Assembly (NCBI GenBank): GCA_019843655.1
Contig: JACDQD010000102.1
Span: forward strand, 6,643,501-6,707,500
Origin: Lethocerus indicus
Taxonomy: Eukaryota > Arthropoda > Insecta > Hemiptera > Belostomatidae
Direction of reading: 5' to 3'
Length of the DNA: 64,000 bases
Shown here piece by piece: positions 25,291-37,200 of this stretch. Numbering within the stretch: position 1 is the first letter of the stretch; every line of letters starts with the position of its first letter. Made by a program: the position numbers and the translations under genes. Below the pieces are notes generated by a model. That model had not been told where the DNA came from and did no database searches. It saw only the letters and a list, made by a program, of their open reading frames with translations.

Positions 25291-28200
25291 GTACGTATGT
25301 GTATGTGTGTACAACCATGTGCACATACATGTGTATTTAACCAACTATATATACATATACAATACGGATAAGGAATGTTATTATAAACTATTAGTATACC
25401 ATACATTATTTCTTCACAGTCATCCTGTTAATTTATTAGCTGAAGCAGACCAAAAGGTGTTGCAAGCTAGTATTGTAGGATTCCACTGTGTTTAATTTAA
25501 ATCCAGTGTTAAATGTTTTTGAATTTTCTGTAGTACATTAAATTTTTGTACATTGCATGTTGTTTGTTTAAAACTATATGAAATTTGAGGGTAATTATAA
25601 CTACAGTTCTTTGTATTATATTTATTTGCTATAATAATTATATAAAATTAGACTTTTATAACAAATACAATGGAATAGGTCAAAATGTCTCTGAAATTCC
25701 AACTGATCATTGGATATGTAGTCGTGAGAGTGTGTATTTGGGAGGGCAATGTGAATGATTTTAGATTCTTTTATTTTAGATTTGTTCATTTTAGATATAT
25801 TTGTGTGTGAATGTATTTTTAAAATTTGTTTAAACATTATTTGTATTATTTTTACCTATATTTATGAATTACCCTATAATATCTGTTTTTTGTTGCATGT
25901 AGGAAGTGAACTAAACAGGAAAGATCAAGAAATTCTGAAACTGGGTAATGAGCTATTTATGAAAGAGTGTGAAACTAAAGTTGGGGGTGGAAGGAGAGAA
26001 AAGAGAAGATCAACTGGTGGGGGTGGGTCATCAGGAATTGCAATAGTTTTGGCGAGGGAAAGGAAGAAACATAAAGAAGAGATTGAAACAATGGAGAAAT
26101 GCAACTCTGACCTTAGGACTGAATTGACTATAATTAAGAGGAATAATTCAGATCTTCAATCTAACGTATGTACAAATTCTCTGTTATTTAAATACAGCAT
26201 TTAGTACACATACATGTGTTGGGATTAGGGGTTTAAGGAGTTATCTATATTCATACTGTGTCCTGTTATTGATAATAGAATATCTTGATAGAAGATACCT
26301 TTTTCTAAAATTTTGTTCAGGATTCTGAGCTGTCCTCAGTGAATAAAGCTAGATTAAACTTAGATATTATCAATTAGGGAATATCAAACATTTATACATG
26401 TATTTCATGTGCTTGTTTGTCTGTGTGTAATTTGGGTGTGTACAAATGTACTTTACAGACTATTAGTTTTCACATTTTAGCTACTTAGCTCTACTAAAAT
26501 GAATGAAACTATAATTGAAAACATCAATTGTTTTAACCTGTTATTATCAGTCAAGCATTATTTGAAGTTAAAAAATAAATATTTTTCATTGACAAAAAAC
26601 ATTAATTTTTCAGTGTTCACACCTGATTTTCATGAGGCTGTGTTATTTGTTTGTAGGTTTGAGATATGAATATATATGATAAATTATTAGTTCACAAATT
26701 TTATGATAAATAGCTCTACAACCTGGTTCAGGGAACTTCTGTGTTGAGAGTTTATTGTTAACATGTTAAAATCATAGTTATCACCCCTTTCTAAAATGAA
26801 TGAAACCAGAAAATAAATATCTTGGATGAAACTTGAAAGATTCAGGAATTTCTTTATAACATTTCAAAGTAATCAATATCTTATAGATATCTTCTCTGGA
26901 GAAAGAAACTGACCGTTGGAGGTTAAAGGCAGAAGAAAATGGTAACAGACATCTGTTAATGATGTCCAGGGTTACCGAACTGGAAGGAGTTGTTGCTTCA
27001 CTCAAACAAACTTGTGAGGTATGTCAGTTATTATTATTGTCAGTATTAGTACTAAATATTAATTTTATCATTTTTAATTTAATTAATACCCAGCATTCCT
27101 CCTCTGAAGTAACTAATTAATAAATTATTGTTCTGTTGCAATGTGTATTAGCATTGTATTATAAATTATTTCATAACTAATAGGAACAGAGACAGTTGAT
27201 TGAAGAAAAGAATTCAAAAGATATGAATGACAGTTCAAATCTTACAGAAGAAATCTTGACTGAAACAATGGCATCTGTTGTTGAACTACAATTCTCTGAA
27301 TTACAACAGCAATATGCTATACAGGTACTTATTTCTTCATACTGTTAATGTAAAATTATTTATTTTTCTACATTTATTTTCTTTCCTTTAATTCTAGGTA
27401 AATCTAGTTATAAGTGTTGTAAATACTGTTATGAAATTTAAGGTTTAAATTAAATCGTGATACAGGTGTCAGAATGTTAGTTGTATTATTTTGTTCCATA
27501 TTATTTCAATCTTAATAATATTAATTATTAGACATTTTTTTTCAGAGAAATGAACTTGTAAAAAGTAGACAAGTGCATCAAGAAGCATTAAGTAAGATAG
27601 ATTCATTGTTGTCATTAATTAATGATAAAGATAGTGATATTAAGGATCTTAAAATTCAACTCTCAGAATTGCAACAGCTGTATGATATCCAGGTATTTAG
27701 TTTGTAGTACAATATTGTAAATTATTAATATTAAGTCTATTTCGTCTGACAACAAATAGAGGTGTCCTCTTTCATGGGGCTTTAAAATCGCACTGTAGTG
27801 CAAATACGTTTATTGTATATTACTATTATTAGTTTCATATTGTATTTTTATGATGTGTCATTTTTTATATTAATCTTTGTATATAAACTTCACTGTAATT
27901 TATTTTCAGACAAATGAATTTTTAAATGAAAGAAAATTGTATCAAGAAGCATTAAGGAATGTTGACTCTTTAAATAAAATAATTAATAATAAAGATGGTG
28001 AAATTAAGGGTGTAAATAATCAATTCTCAAAATTACAGGAATTGTATGATGTTCAGGTATTGATTTCTCTAGAATATTATTATATATTACTACTATTAGT
28101 TTCAAATAGTTTTATATCTCATATTGCATTCATCTTTTAATGTATTTAATATACAGTAATTTATTTCCAGACCAATGAACTTTTAAATGAAAGAAAATTG

Positions 28201-31200
28201 TATCAAGAAGCATTAAGCAATGTTGACTCTTTAAATAAAATAATTAATGATAAAGATGGTGTAATTAAGGACATTAAAAATCAATTCTCAGAATTACAGG
28301 AATTGTATCATGTTCAGGTAATGAAATTTCTAAGAAGATGATTGTATATTATTATTATTAGTGTCATGTATTTTCATGATGTCTCATCTTATATTAATCT
28401 TTGAATTTATTTCATATACTGTAATTTATTTTCAGACAAATGAACTTTTAAGTGAAAGGAAATTGTATCAAGAAGCTATAAGGAATGTCGACTCTTTAAA
28501 TAAAATAATTAATGATAAGGATGGTGAAATTAAGGGAGTGCATAATCAATTCTCAAAATTACAGGAATTGTATGATGTTCAGGTATTAATTTTTTAAGAA
28601 AATTATTGTATGTTAATATTATTAGTTTCAAATACTTTTATGATGTCTCATATTGCATTCATCTTTGTATTTAATATACAGTAATTTATTTCCAGACCAA
28701 TGAACTTTTAAATGAAAGAAAATTGTATCAAGAAGCATTAAGCAATGTTGACTCTTTAAATAAAATAATTAATGATAATGATGGTGAAATTAAGGACATC
28801 AAAAGTCAATTCTCAGAATTACAGGAATTGTATCATGTTCAAGTAATGAAATTTCTAAGAAAATGATTGTATATTATTATTATTAGTGTCATGTATTTTC
28901 ATGATGTCTCATCTTATATTAATCTTTGAATGTATTTAATATACTGTGATTTATTTTCAGACAAATGAACTTCTGAGTGAAAGGAAATTGTCTCAAGAAG
29001 CTATAAGGAATGTCGACTCTTTAAATAAAATAATTAATGATAAGGATGGTGAAATTAAGGGAGTGCATAATCAATTCTCAACATTACAGGAATTGTATGA
29101 TGTTCAGGTATTAATTTTTTAAGAAAATTATTGTATGTTACTATTATTAGTTTCAAATAGTTTTATGATGTCTCATATTGCATTCATCTTTGAATGTATT
29201 TAATATACTGTAATTTATTTCCAGACAAATGAACTTTTGAGTGAAAGAAAATTGTATCAAGATGCATTAAGCAATGTTGACTCTTTAAATAAAATAATTA
29301 ATGATAATGATGGTGTAATTAAGGACATTAAAAATCAATTCTGTGAATTAAGGAAATTGTATGATATTCAGGTAGTGAAATTTCTAAGAAGATGATTGTA
29401 TATTATTATTATTGGTGTCATGTATTTTCATGATGTCTCATCTTATATTAATCTTTGAATGTATTTAATATACTGTGATTTATTTTCAGACAAATGAACT
29501 TTTGAGTGAAAGAAAATTGTATCAAGAAGCTATAAGGAATGTTGACTCTTTAAATAACATAATTAATAATAAGGATGGTGAAATTAGGGACATTAAAAAT
29601 CAATTCTCAGAATTACAGGAATTGTATCATGATCAGGTAATGAAGATTATTGTATATTACTATTAGTTTCAAATAGTTTTATGATGTCTCATATTGTATA
29701 ATCTTTGAATGTATTTAATATACTGTAATTTATTTTCAGACAAATGAACTTTTGAGTGAAAGAAAATTGTATCAAGATGCATTAAGCAATGTTGACTCTT
29801 TAAATAAAATAATTAATGATAAAGACGGTGAAATTAAGGGTGTGAAAAATCAATTCTCAGAATTACAACAATTGTACAATTGTCAGGTAATGAAGATTAT
29901 TGTATATTACTACTATTAGTTTCAAATAGTTTTATGATATCTCATATTGTATAATCTTTGAATATATTTAATTTCACGGTAATTTATTTCCAGACAAATG
30001 AACTTTTAAGTGAAAGAAAATTGTATCAAGAAGCACTAAGCAATGTTGACTCTTTAAATAAAATAATTAATGATAAGGATGGTGAAATTAAGGACATTAA
30101 AAATCAATTCTCAGAATTACAGGAATTGTATCATGTTCAGGTAATGGAATTTCTAAGAAAATGATTGTATATTATTATTAGTGTCATGTATTTTGTTGAT
30201 GTTTCATATTGCATTAATCTTTGAATGTATTTAATATACTGTAATTTATTTTCAGACAAATGAACTTTTGAGTGAAAGAAAATTGTATCAAGATGCATTA
30301 AGCAATGTTGACTCTTTAAATAAAATAATTAATGATAAAGACGGTGAAATTAAGGGTGTGAAAAATCAATTCTCAGAATTACAACAATTGTACAATTGTC
30401 AGGTAATGAAGATTATTGTATATTACTACTATTAGTTTCAAATAGTTTTATGATATCTCATATTGTATAATCTTTGAATATATTTAATTTCACGGTAATT
30501 TATTTTCAGACAAATGACCATTTGAGTGAAAGGAAATTGTATCACGAAGCACTGACCATTGTTGACTCGTTAAATAAAATAATTAATGATAAGGATGGTG
30601 AAATTAAGGGTGTGAATAATCAATTCTCAGAATTACAGCAACTGTATCATGTTCAGGTATTGATTTCTCTTGAATATTATTGTATAGTACTACTATTAGT
30701 TTCAAATAGTTTTATGATATATCTTATTGTATAATCTTTGAATGTATTTAATATACTGTAATTTATTTTCAGACAAATGAACTTTTGAGTGAAAGAAAAT
30801 TGTATCAAGAAGCACTGACCAATGTTGACTCGTTAAATAAAATAATTAATGATAAGGATGGTGAAATTAAGGACATTAAAATTCAATTCTCAGAATTACA
30901 GGAATTGTACAATGGTCAGGTAATGAAGATTATTGTATATTACTACTATTAGTTTCAAATAGTTTTGTGATATCTCATATTATATAATCTTTGAATATAT
31001 TTAATTTCACTGTAATGTATTTTCAGACAAATGAACTTTTGAGTGAAAGAAAATTGTATCAAGATGCATTAAGCAATGTTGACTCTTTAAATAAAATAAT
31101 TAATGATAAAGACGGTGAAATTAAGGGTGTGAAAAATCAATTCTCAGAATTACAACAATTGTACAATTGTCAGGTAATGAAGATTATTGTATATTACTAC

Positions 31201-34200
31201 TATTAGTTTCAAATAGTTTTATGATATCTCATATTGTATAATCTTTGAATATATTTAATTTCACGGTAATTTATTTCCAGACAAATGAACTCTTCCAGAG
31301 CCAGACAAATGAACTTTTGAGTGAAAGAAAATTGTATCAAGAAGCACAAACCAATGTTGACTCTTTAAATAAAATAATTAATGATAAGGATGGTGAAATT
31401 AAGGACAGAATTACAGGAATTGGTTGGTACAATTAGTTTCACTTTGAATGTATTTAATATACTGTAATTTATTTTCAGACAAATGAACTTTTAGTGAAAG
31501 AAAATTGTATCAAGAAGCATGTTGACTCTTTAAATAAAATAATTAATGATATGGTGAAATTAAGGGTAATCAATGGAATACTATTATTAGTTTCAAATAG
31601 TTTTATGATTTCTCATATTGTATAATCTTTGAATATATTTAATTTCACGGTAATTTATTTCCAGACAAATGAACTTTTGAGTGAAAGAAAATTGTATCAA
31701 GAAGCACAAACCAATGTTGACTCTTTAAATAAAATAATTAAGGATCAGGATGGTGAAATTAAGGACATCAAAAATCAATTTTCAGAATTACAGGAATTGT
31801 ATCATGTACAGGTAATGAAATTTCTAAGAAGATGATTGTATATTATTATTATTAGTGTCATGTATTTTCATGATGTTTCATATTGCATTAATCTTTGAAT
31901 GTATTTAATATACTGTAATTTATTTTCAGACAAATGAACTTTTAAGTGAAAGAAAATTGTATCAAGAAGCTATAAGGAATGTTGACTCTTTAAATAACCT
32001 AATTAAGAATAAGGATGGTGAAATTAAGGGAGTGAATAATCAATTCTCAAAACTGCAGGAATTTTATGATGTTCAGGTATTAATTTTTTAAGAAAATTAT
32101 TGTATGTTACTATTATTAGTTTCAAATAGTTTTATGATGTCTCATATTGCATTCATCTTTGAATGTATTTAATATACTGTAATTTATTTCCAGACAAATG
32201 AACTTTTGAGTGAAAGAAAATTGTATCAAGAAGCACAAACCAATGTTGACTCTTTAAATAAAATAATTAATGATAAAGATGGTGTAATTAAGGACATCAA
32301 AAATCAATTTTCAGAATTACAGGAATTGTATCATGCACAGGTAATGAAATTTCTAAGAAGATGATTGTATATTATTATTATTAGTGTCATGTATTTTCAT
32401 GATGTTTCATATTGCATTAATCTTTGAATGTATTTAATATACTGTAATTTATTTCCAGACAAATGAACTTTTGAGTGAAAGAAAATTGTATCAAGAAGCA
32501 CTGACCAATGTTGACTCTTTAAATAACATAATTAATAATAAGGATGGTGGAATTAAGGACATTAAAAATCAATTCTCAAAATTACAGGAATTGTATGATG
32601 TTCAGGTATTGATTTCTCTAGAATATTATTGTATATTACTACTATTAGTTTCAAATAGTTTTATATCTCATATTGTATAATCTTTGAATGTATTTAATAT
32701 ACAGTAATTTATTTCAGACAAATGAACTTTTAAATGAAAGAAATTGTATCAAGAAGCATTAAGCAATGTTGACTCTTTAAATAAAATAATTAATGATAAA
32801 GATGGTGTAATTGAGGACATTGAAATCAAATTCAGAATTACAGGAATTGTATCATGTTCAGGTAATGAAATTTCTAAGAAGATGATTGTATATTATTATT
32901 ATTAGTGTCATGTATTTTCATGATGTTTCATATTGCATTAATCTTTGAATGTATTTAATATACTGTAATTTATTTCCAGACAAATGAACTTTTGAGTGAA
33001 AGAAAATTGTATCAAGAAGCACTGACCAATGTTGACTCTTTAAATAACATAATTAATAATAAGGATGGTGGAATTAAGGACATTAAAAATCAATTCTCAA
33101 AATTACAGGAATTGTATGATGTTCAGGTATTGATTTCTCTAGAATATTATTGTATATTACTACTATTAGTTTCAAATAGTTTTATATCTCATATTGTATA
33201 ATCTTTGAATGTATTTAATATACAGTAATTTATTTCCAGACCAATGAACTTTTAAATGAAAGGAAATTGCATCAAGAAGCATTAAGCAATGTTGACTCTT
33301 TAAATAAAATAATTAATGATAAAGATGGTGTAATTGAGGACATTAAAAATCAATTCTCAGAATTACAGGAATTGTATCATGTTCAGGTAATGAAATTTCT
33401 AAGAAGATGATTGTATATTATTATTAGTGTCATGTATTTTCATGATGTTTCATATTGCATTAATCTTTGACTGTATTTAATATACTGTAATTTATTTTCA
33501 GGCAAATGATCTTTTAAATGAAAGAAAACTGTATCAAGTAGCATTAAGCAAAGTAGACTCTTTAGCTGAATTGTCTAATGGTAAGGATAGTGAAATTAAG
33601 GATGTGAGACATCAATTGTCAGAATTGCAAGAACTGTATGAAGTTCAGGTAGAAATTGTTTTAGAAGTTTATTGTATATTATTATTATTATTATTAATTT
33701 CTTCTATCTGTTTCTGTTCAATGGAAATGTTTCATATTTATAAGGACCTATTTTGGGATTATTTTAATCAATTCTGACAATTACGAGGGTAATAGATGTG
33801 GAAAGATAATTATCATTTATTTTATTTTTCATATAGATTGCTTTGACTCGATTATATTGTTATGTGGTATTTGATATGTCGTTATGTGTATGGAGAAGGT
33901 TTACCTAAATTAGTATTATTTTTATTATTCATAATTTATTATCATATATTGTAATAACTTTGCATGTACCTTCATTTAAAGTAGTTATGTTTTATTATTT
34001 GCTGCATTGGTATTAATTATATCTATTTTAGTATTCTTTAAGTATTTTTATTATGTATATTAATCGTATAATATCTTTATTTATCAAACAATTTCAGAGA
34101 AATTCACTTTTAAACAAAAGCAGAGAGTATAATAAAGCATTAAGCAAAATAGATTTATTATCTAAGTTGAGTACTGATAAGGAGTCTGAAAATAATGATG

Positions 34201-37200
34201 TTGCAATACAATTGTCAGAATTGCAAAGACAATATGATGCTCAGGTATTTATTTTGTAGCATAATACTGTGAATTGTTATTAGTGTTTTCATTTCTGCAT
34301 ATCCTCTCATTTGAGTAATGGATTTTTTATGTACATCATGTGACTGGAATACTAATGTATAATAATCTTGCTTAATGGGCAATTTAATTAATGGGCTTTT
34401 TTCAGACTATTCAACTTGTAACAGAAAAACAAGTATATCAAGAAGCATTAAACAAAATAGATGCATTATCCTTGATGATTAATGGTAGGGATGATGAAAT
34501 TAAGAATTTAAAAAATGAAATAGAAAGTTTAACTTTTGCAATATCTAAAAAAGAAACTGATATAGAGAATTTAAGAAGTGATGTGAAATATCCTTCGAAT
34601 GATATGGTGGTCAAAATAAAACATGACACGCAAAATAATATGACTGACATTTTATATGATGTATACAAATGGAAGCTTAAATTTATAGATGTAAGCAATG
34701 ATAACAAGGGAATATTAAATCTTTTGAATGCCCTTGAACATGAATTAACACTGAAGAAAGAAATAGTATTTGAATCAGAGGGTACCTTTAATGAACATAG
34801 TACTGTCAGTGAAAGTATGAATGAAAACAACCAAGTCTTCAAGGAGAATAAAGTGGGTGAATTATTAATGACAATTGAAAAACTAACATGTGAAAGGCGT
34901 ACTTTAGAGGAAGACAGATCTGAAATAGAAAAGAAATTTGCTTCATTATCTTGTTCTCATATTGAAAAAGAAAAGAAAATTGATGACCTCAATTTGAGGC
35001 TTCAACAACTTACTAAGGAGAGTGAGGAAAAGACCTGTCAGTTGGATAAAGTTTATGCGGAATTAGATGAACTTAAATTAGATGTGTTAAGAAAGGAAAC
35101 TGAGTTAGCTAGTCAAATTTACAAAGTTAATAGTTTGAAGGAAGAACTTTCACACCAATCCAATGTACTGTCAGAATTGATGCAGAATGTACAAATGTTT
35201 GAACATGAAAAAGTTATTCTGGAGAAGAGGATAGATATAATGGGCACTCAACTTCAAGAATTGAATAGGTACTTGTTCTAGCAATGTTCTATACCCGTTC
35301 TAATTTCAAATGACAAATTTTTGTTACACACTCTATGGTAACAATCAATCTGTTAGCGTATGAATTATGATAACTTATGTTAGATCAATAGACTGAATAT
35401 TAAACCATGTTTTCAGCTTGAAAGAAAAACTGTCAACCTTGGAATCTAAATGCTCATACACAGAGACCTTGCTAAAAGAAGAGAAAGAAAAAGTTACACT
35501 ACTTATTTGTCAGGCTACTGATGAAGACAAAATTAGGAGTGGATTCTATCTAAAAATTGGCTCCTTGGAAAAACATTTAGTATGTTTAAAACATATTTTA
35601 ATTATTTTATTTGAAATTAATTTCTTTTTTTTGTATCTTTGCATTATCCTTTTTCGGGTGCATGTTTTTGACGATTGTGTTTTCATTCATAATTAACTGC
35701 TGTATTTGATGATGATAGGAACAGACCCAGTTGACAGAGGAACAGTATTCAAAAGATATGAATGACAGTACTAGCTCAAGCCTTGCAGACCGGGGCTTGA
35801 CAGATTCTGCAGCTTCTGTTACCAAACAGCAAGGGCCAGAATGGCAACAGCAATATGATGCTCAGGTTATTACTTATTAATAGCATTATTATTATCCCTT
35901 TGTTTCTTCCGTTTGAGTTTTATTTAAGTTTAGAAGTTGAACTTCTCATTTATATGTATTTTATAATTTATTATTCTTTATTTTGTAATCACACATCCAC
36001 TTCTGTTATTATAAGAGCTGTTGTGTGGTAACTGGTAAATATCTATTTCCCTTCTGAGAGCTTCCCAAGGATGTCTCTGGCAGATCTGGCCTTATCCAAA
36101 GCAAATACTTTTATGATTAATGTGGGCATGGGTAAACTAATCAATATCAAATTAAAAAATTGAGCTTTTTCAAACTCATTTTAAATTTCTGTAGTGAGCA
36201 CAATTACATTATGTACAGTTTCGGATTATACAGTTAGGACTTGTTTAATTGGCTATGGTGCACGGATTTCATAAAAATATATTTCCACTACTGTATGATA
36301 TGATATGCATGATAGTTATATTTGGTTAAGTGTAGACCTGTGTGGAGTTATAGGAAGTTTTCACATTTTAATATATTTATCTATAATGTTTGTGTTAAAG
36401 GTCTATCATTAGTATATATTATTAATTGATATCATAGGTGTTAACTCTTTATAAAATAAATGAATCCAAAAGATGGATTGGACTTGGAGAATCAACGCAT
36501 TTATATATGATGCTACAAAATAATCAGTATCTATTACAGGTATCTTCTTTGAAGAAAGAGACAGAAACTTGGAGATTGAAAGCAGAAGAAAATGAAGACA
36601 AACTTTGGTTTATGGTGTCCAAGATTTTTGAACTTGAAGAACTTGTTTCTCTCAAACAAACCTATGAGGTAAGCTATATCCTTAAAATTCAGTAAATTGT
36701 ATTAAATTCAATTAACTTTATCATAAATTACATTACTGTTGCATCATTTTTATTTGAAGTAACATCCTGTAAACCCTTAATATGGCTGTTCACTTCAGAA
36801 TCATATTTTTTTGTAAGGTTTAAATTTTAAAGGTTCATATTTTTCAAGTAAGTATTATATAAGTACAAATAAAAGATGTTTGTTCTTTCACTATATCCTT
36901 TTTACAGTTCTGTAAGTCCTAATTATTAATTACATTTTATAAACAACAGGAAAAGAAACTAATGGTAGAAGAAAATAATTCTAAAGATATGAATAACAGT
37001 TCCAACATTGCGGGAGTGGACTTGACAGAAAAGATTGTAAATAATGTTGATTTACAACAGCAATATTTCAATCAGGTATTTATTTTACCTACTAATAATA
37101 TTGTACATTATTATTTCAATTCTTTATTATCAGGTATTTATTGTGTTTGCTATCATTTCTTCCATCTGTCATTTCTGAGGCAATTGTATATTTGTTATGG

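Larger units (their letters stand above)
27546..34244 (+). repeat. mud: Tandem array of 25 homologous 147-nt coiled-coil exons
   Basis: Intact exons: 27546-27692, 27910-28056, 28171-28317, 28436-28582, 28696-28842, 28961-29107, 29225-29371, 29490-29636, 29740-29886, 29994-30140, 30256-30402, 30510-30656, 30773-30919, 31027-31173, 31665-31811, 31930-32076, 32194-32340, 32459-32605, 32980-33126, 33240-33386, 33502-33648, 34098-34244. Damaged copies: about 31281-31424, 31479-31565, 32718-32861. Every intact copy is 147 nt, phase 0 at both ends, between TTTTCAG or TTTCCAG and GTA(A/T)TG-type donors. Typical content is TNELLSERKLYQEA, NVDSLNKIINDKDGEIK and QFSELQELYHVQ. The 49 residues equal seven heptads, with hydrophobic a-positions 4, 11, 18, 25, 32, 39 and 46, and the pattern runs on into the next exon. 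Outer copies are the most diverged and central copies nearly identical, as expected from unequal crossing-over. Confidence 0.92.

Noticed and set aside
28361..28597. ORFs that read intron plus array exon as one protein starting at an intronic ATG
   Set aside because: The reading frame before TTTTCAG is intronic and shared only because introns are homologous. Each is a spliced exon, not an independent small gene.
27546..34244. CRISPR-like or satellite repeat interpretation of the regular 260-bp periodicity
   Set aside because: The repeats are coding exons with conserved splice signals and 147-nt open frames; divergence follows codons. Not a CRISPR array or simple satellite.
34438..34842. Minus-strand ORF of 134 codons (and a similar one at 38955-39374)
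   Set aside because: These are antisense shadows of the highly coding long coiled-coil exons.
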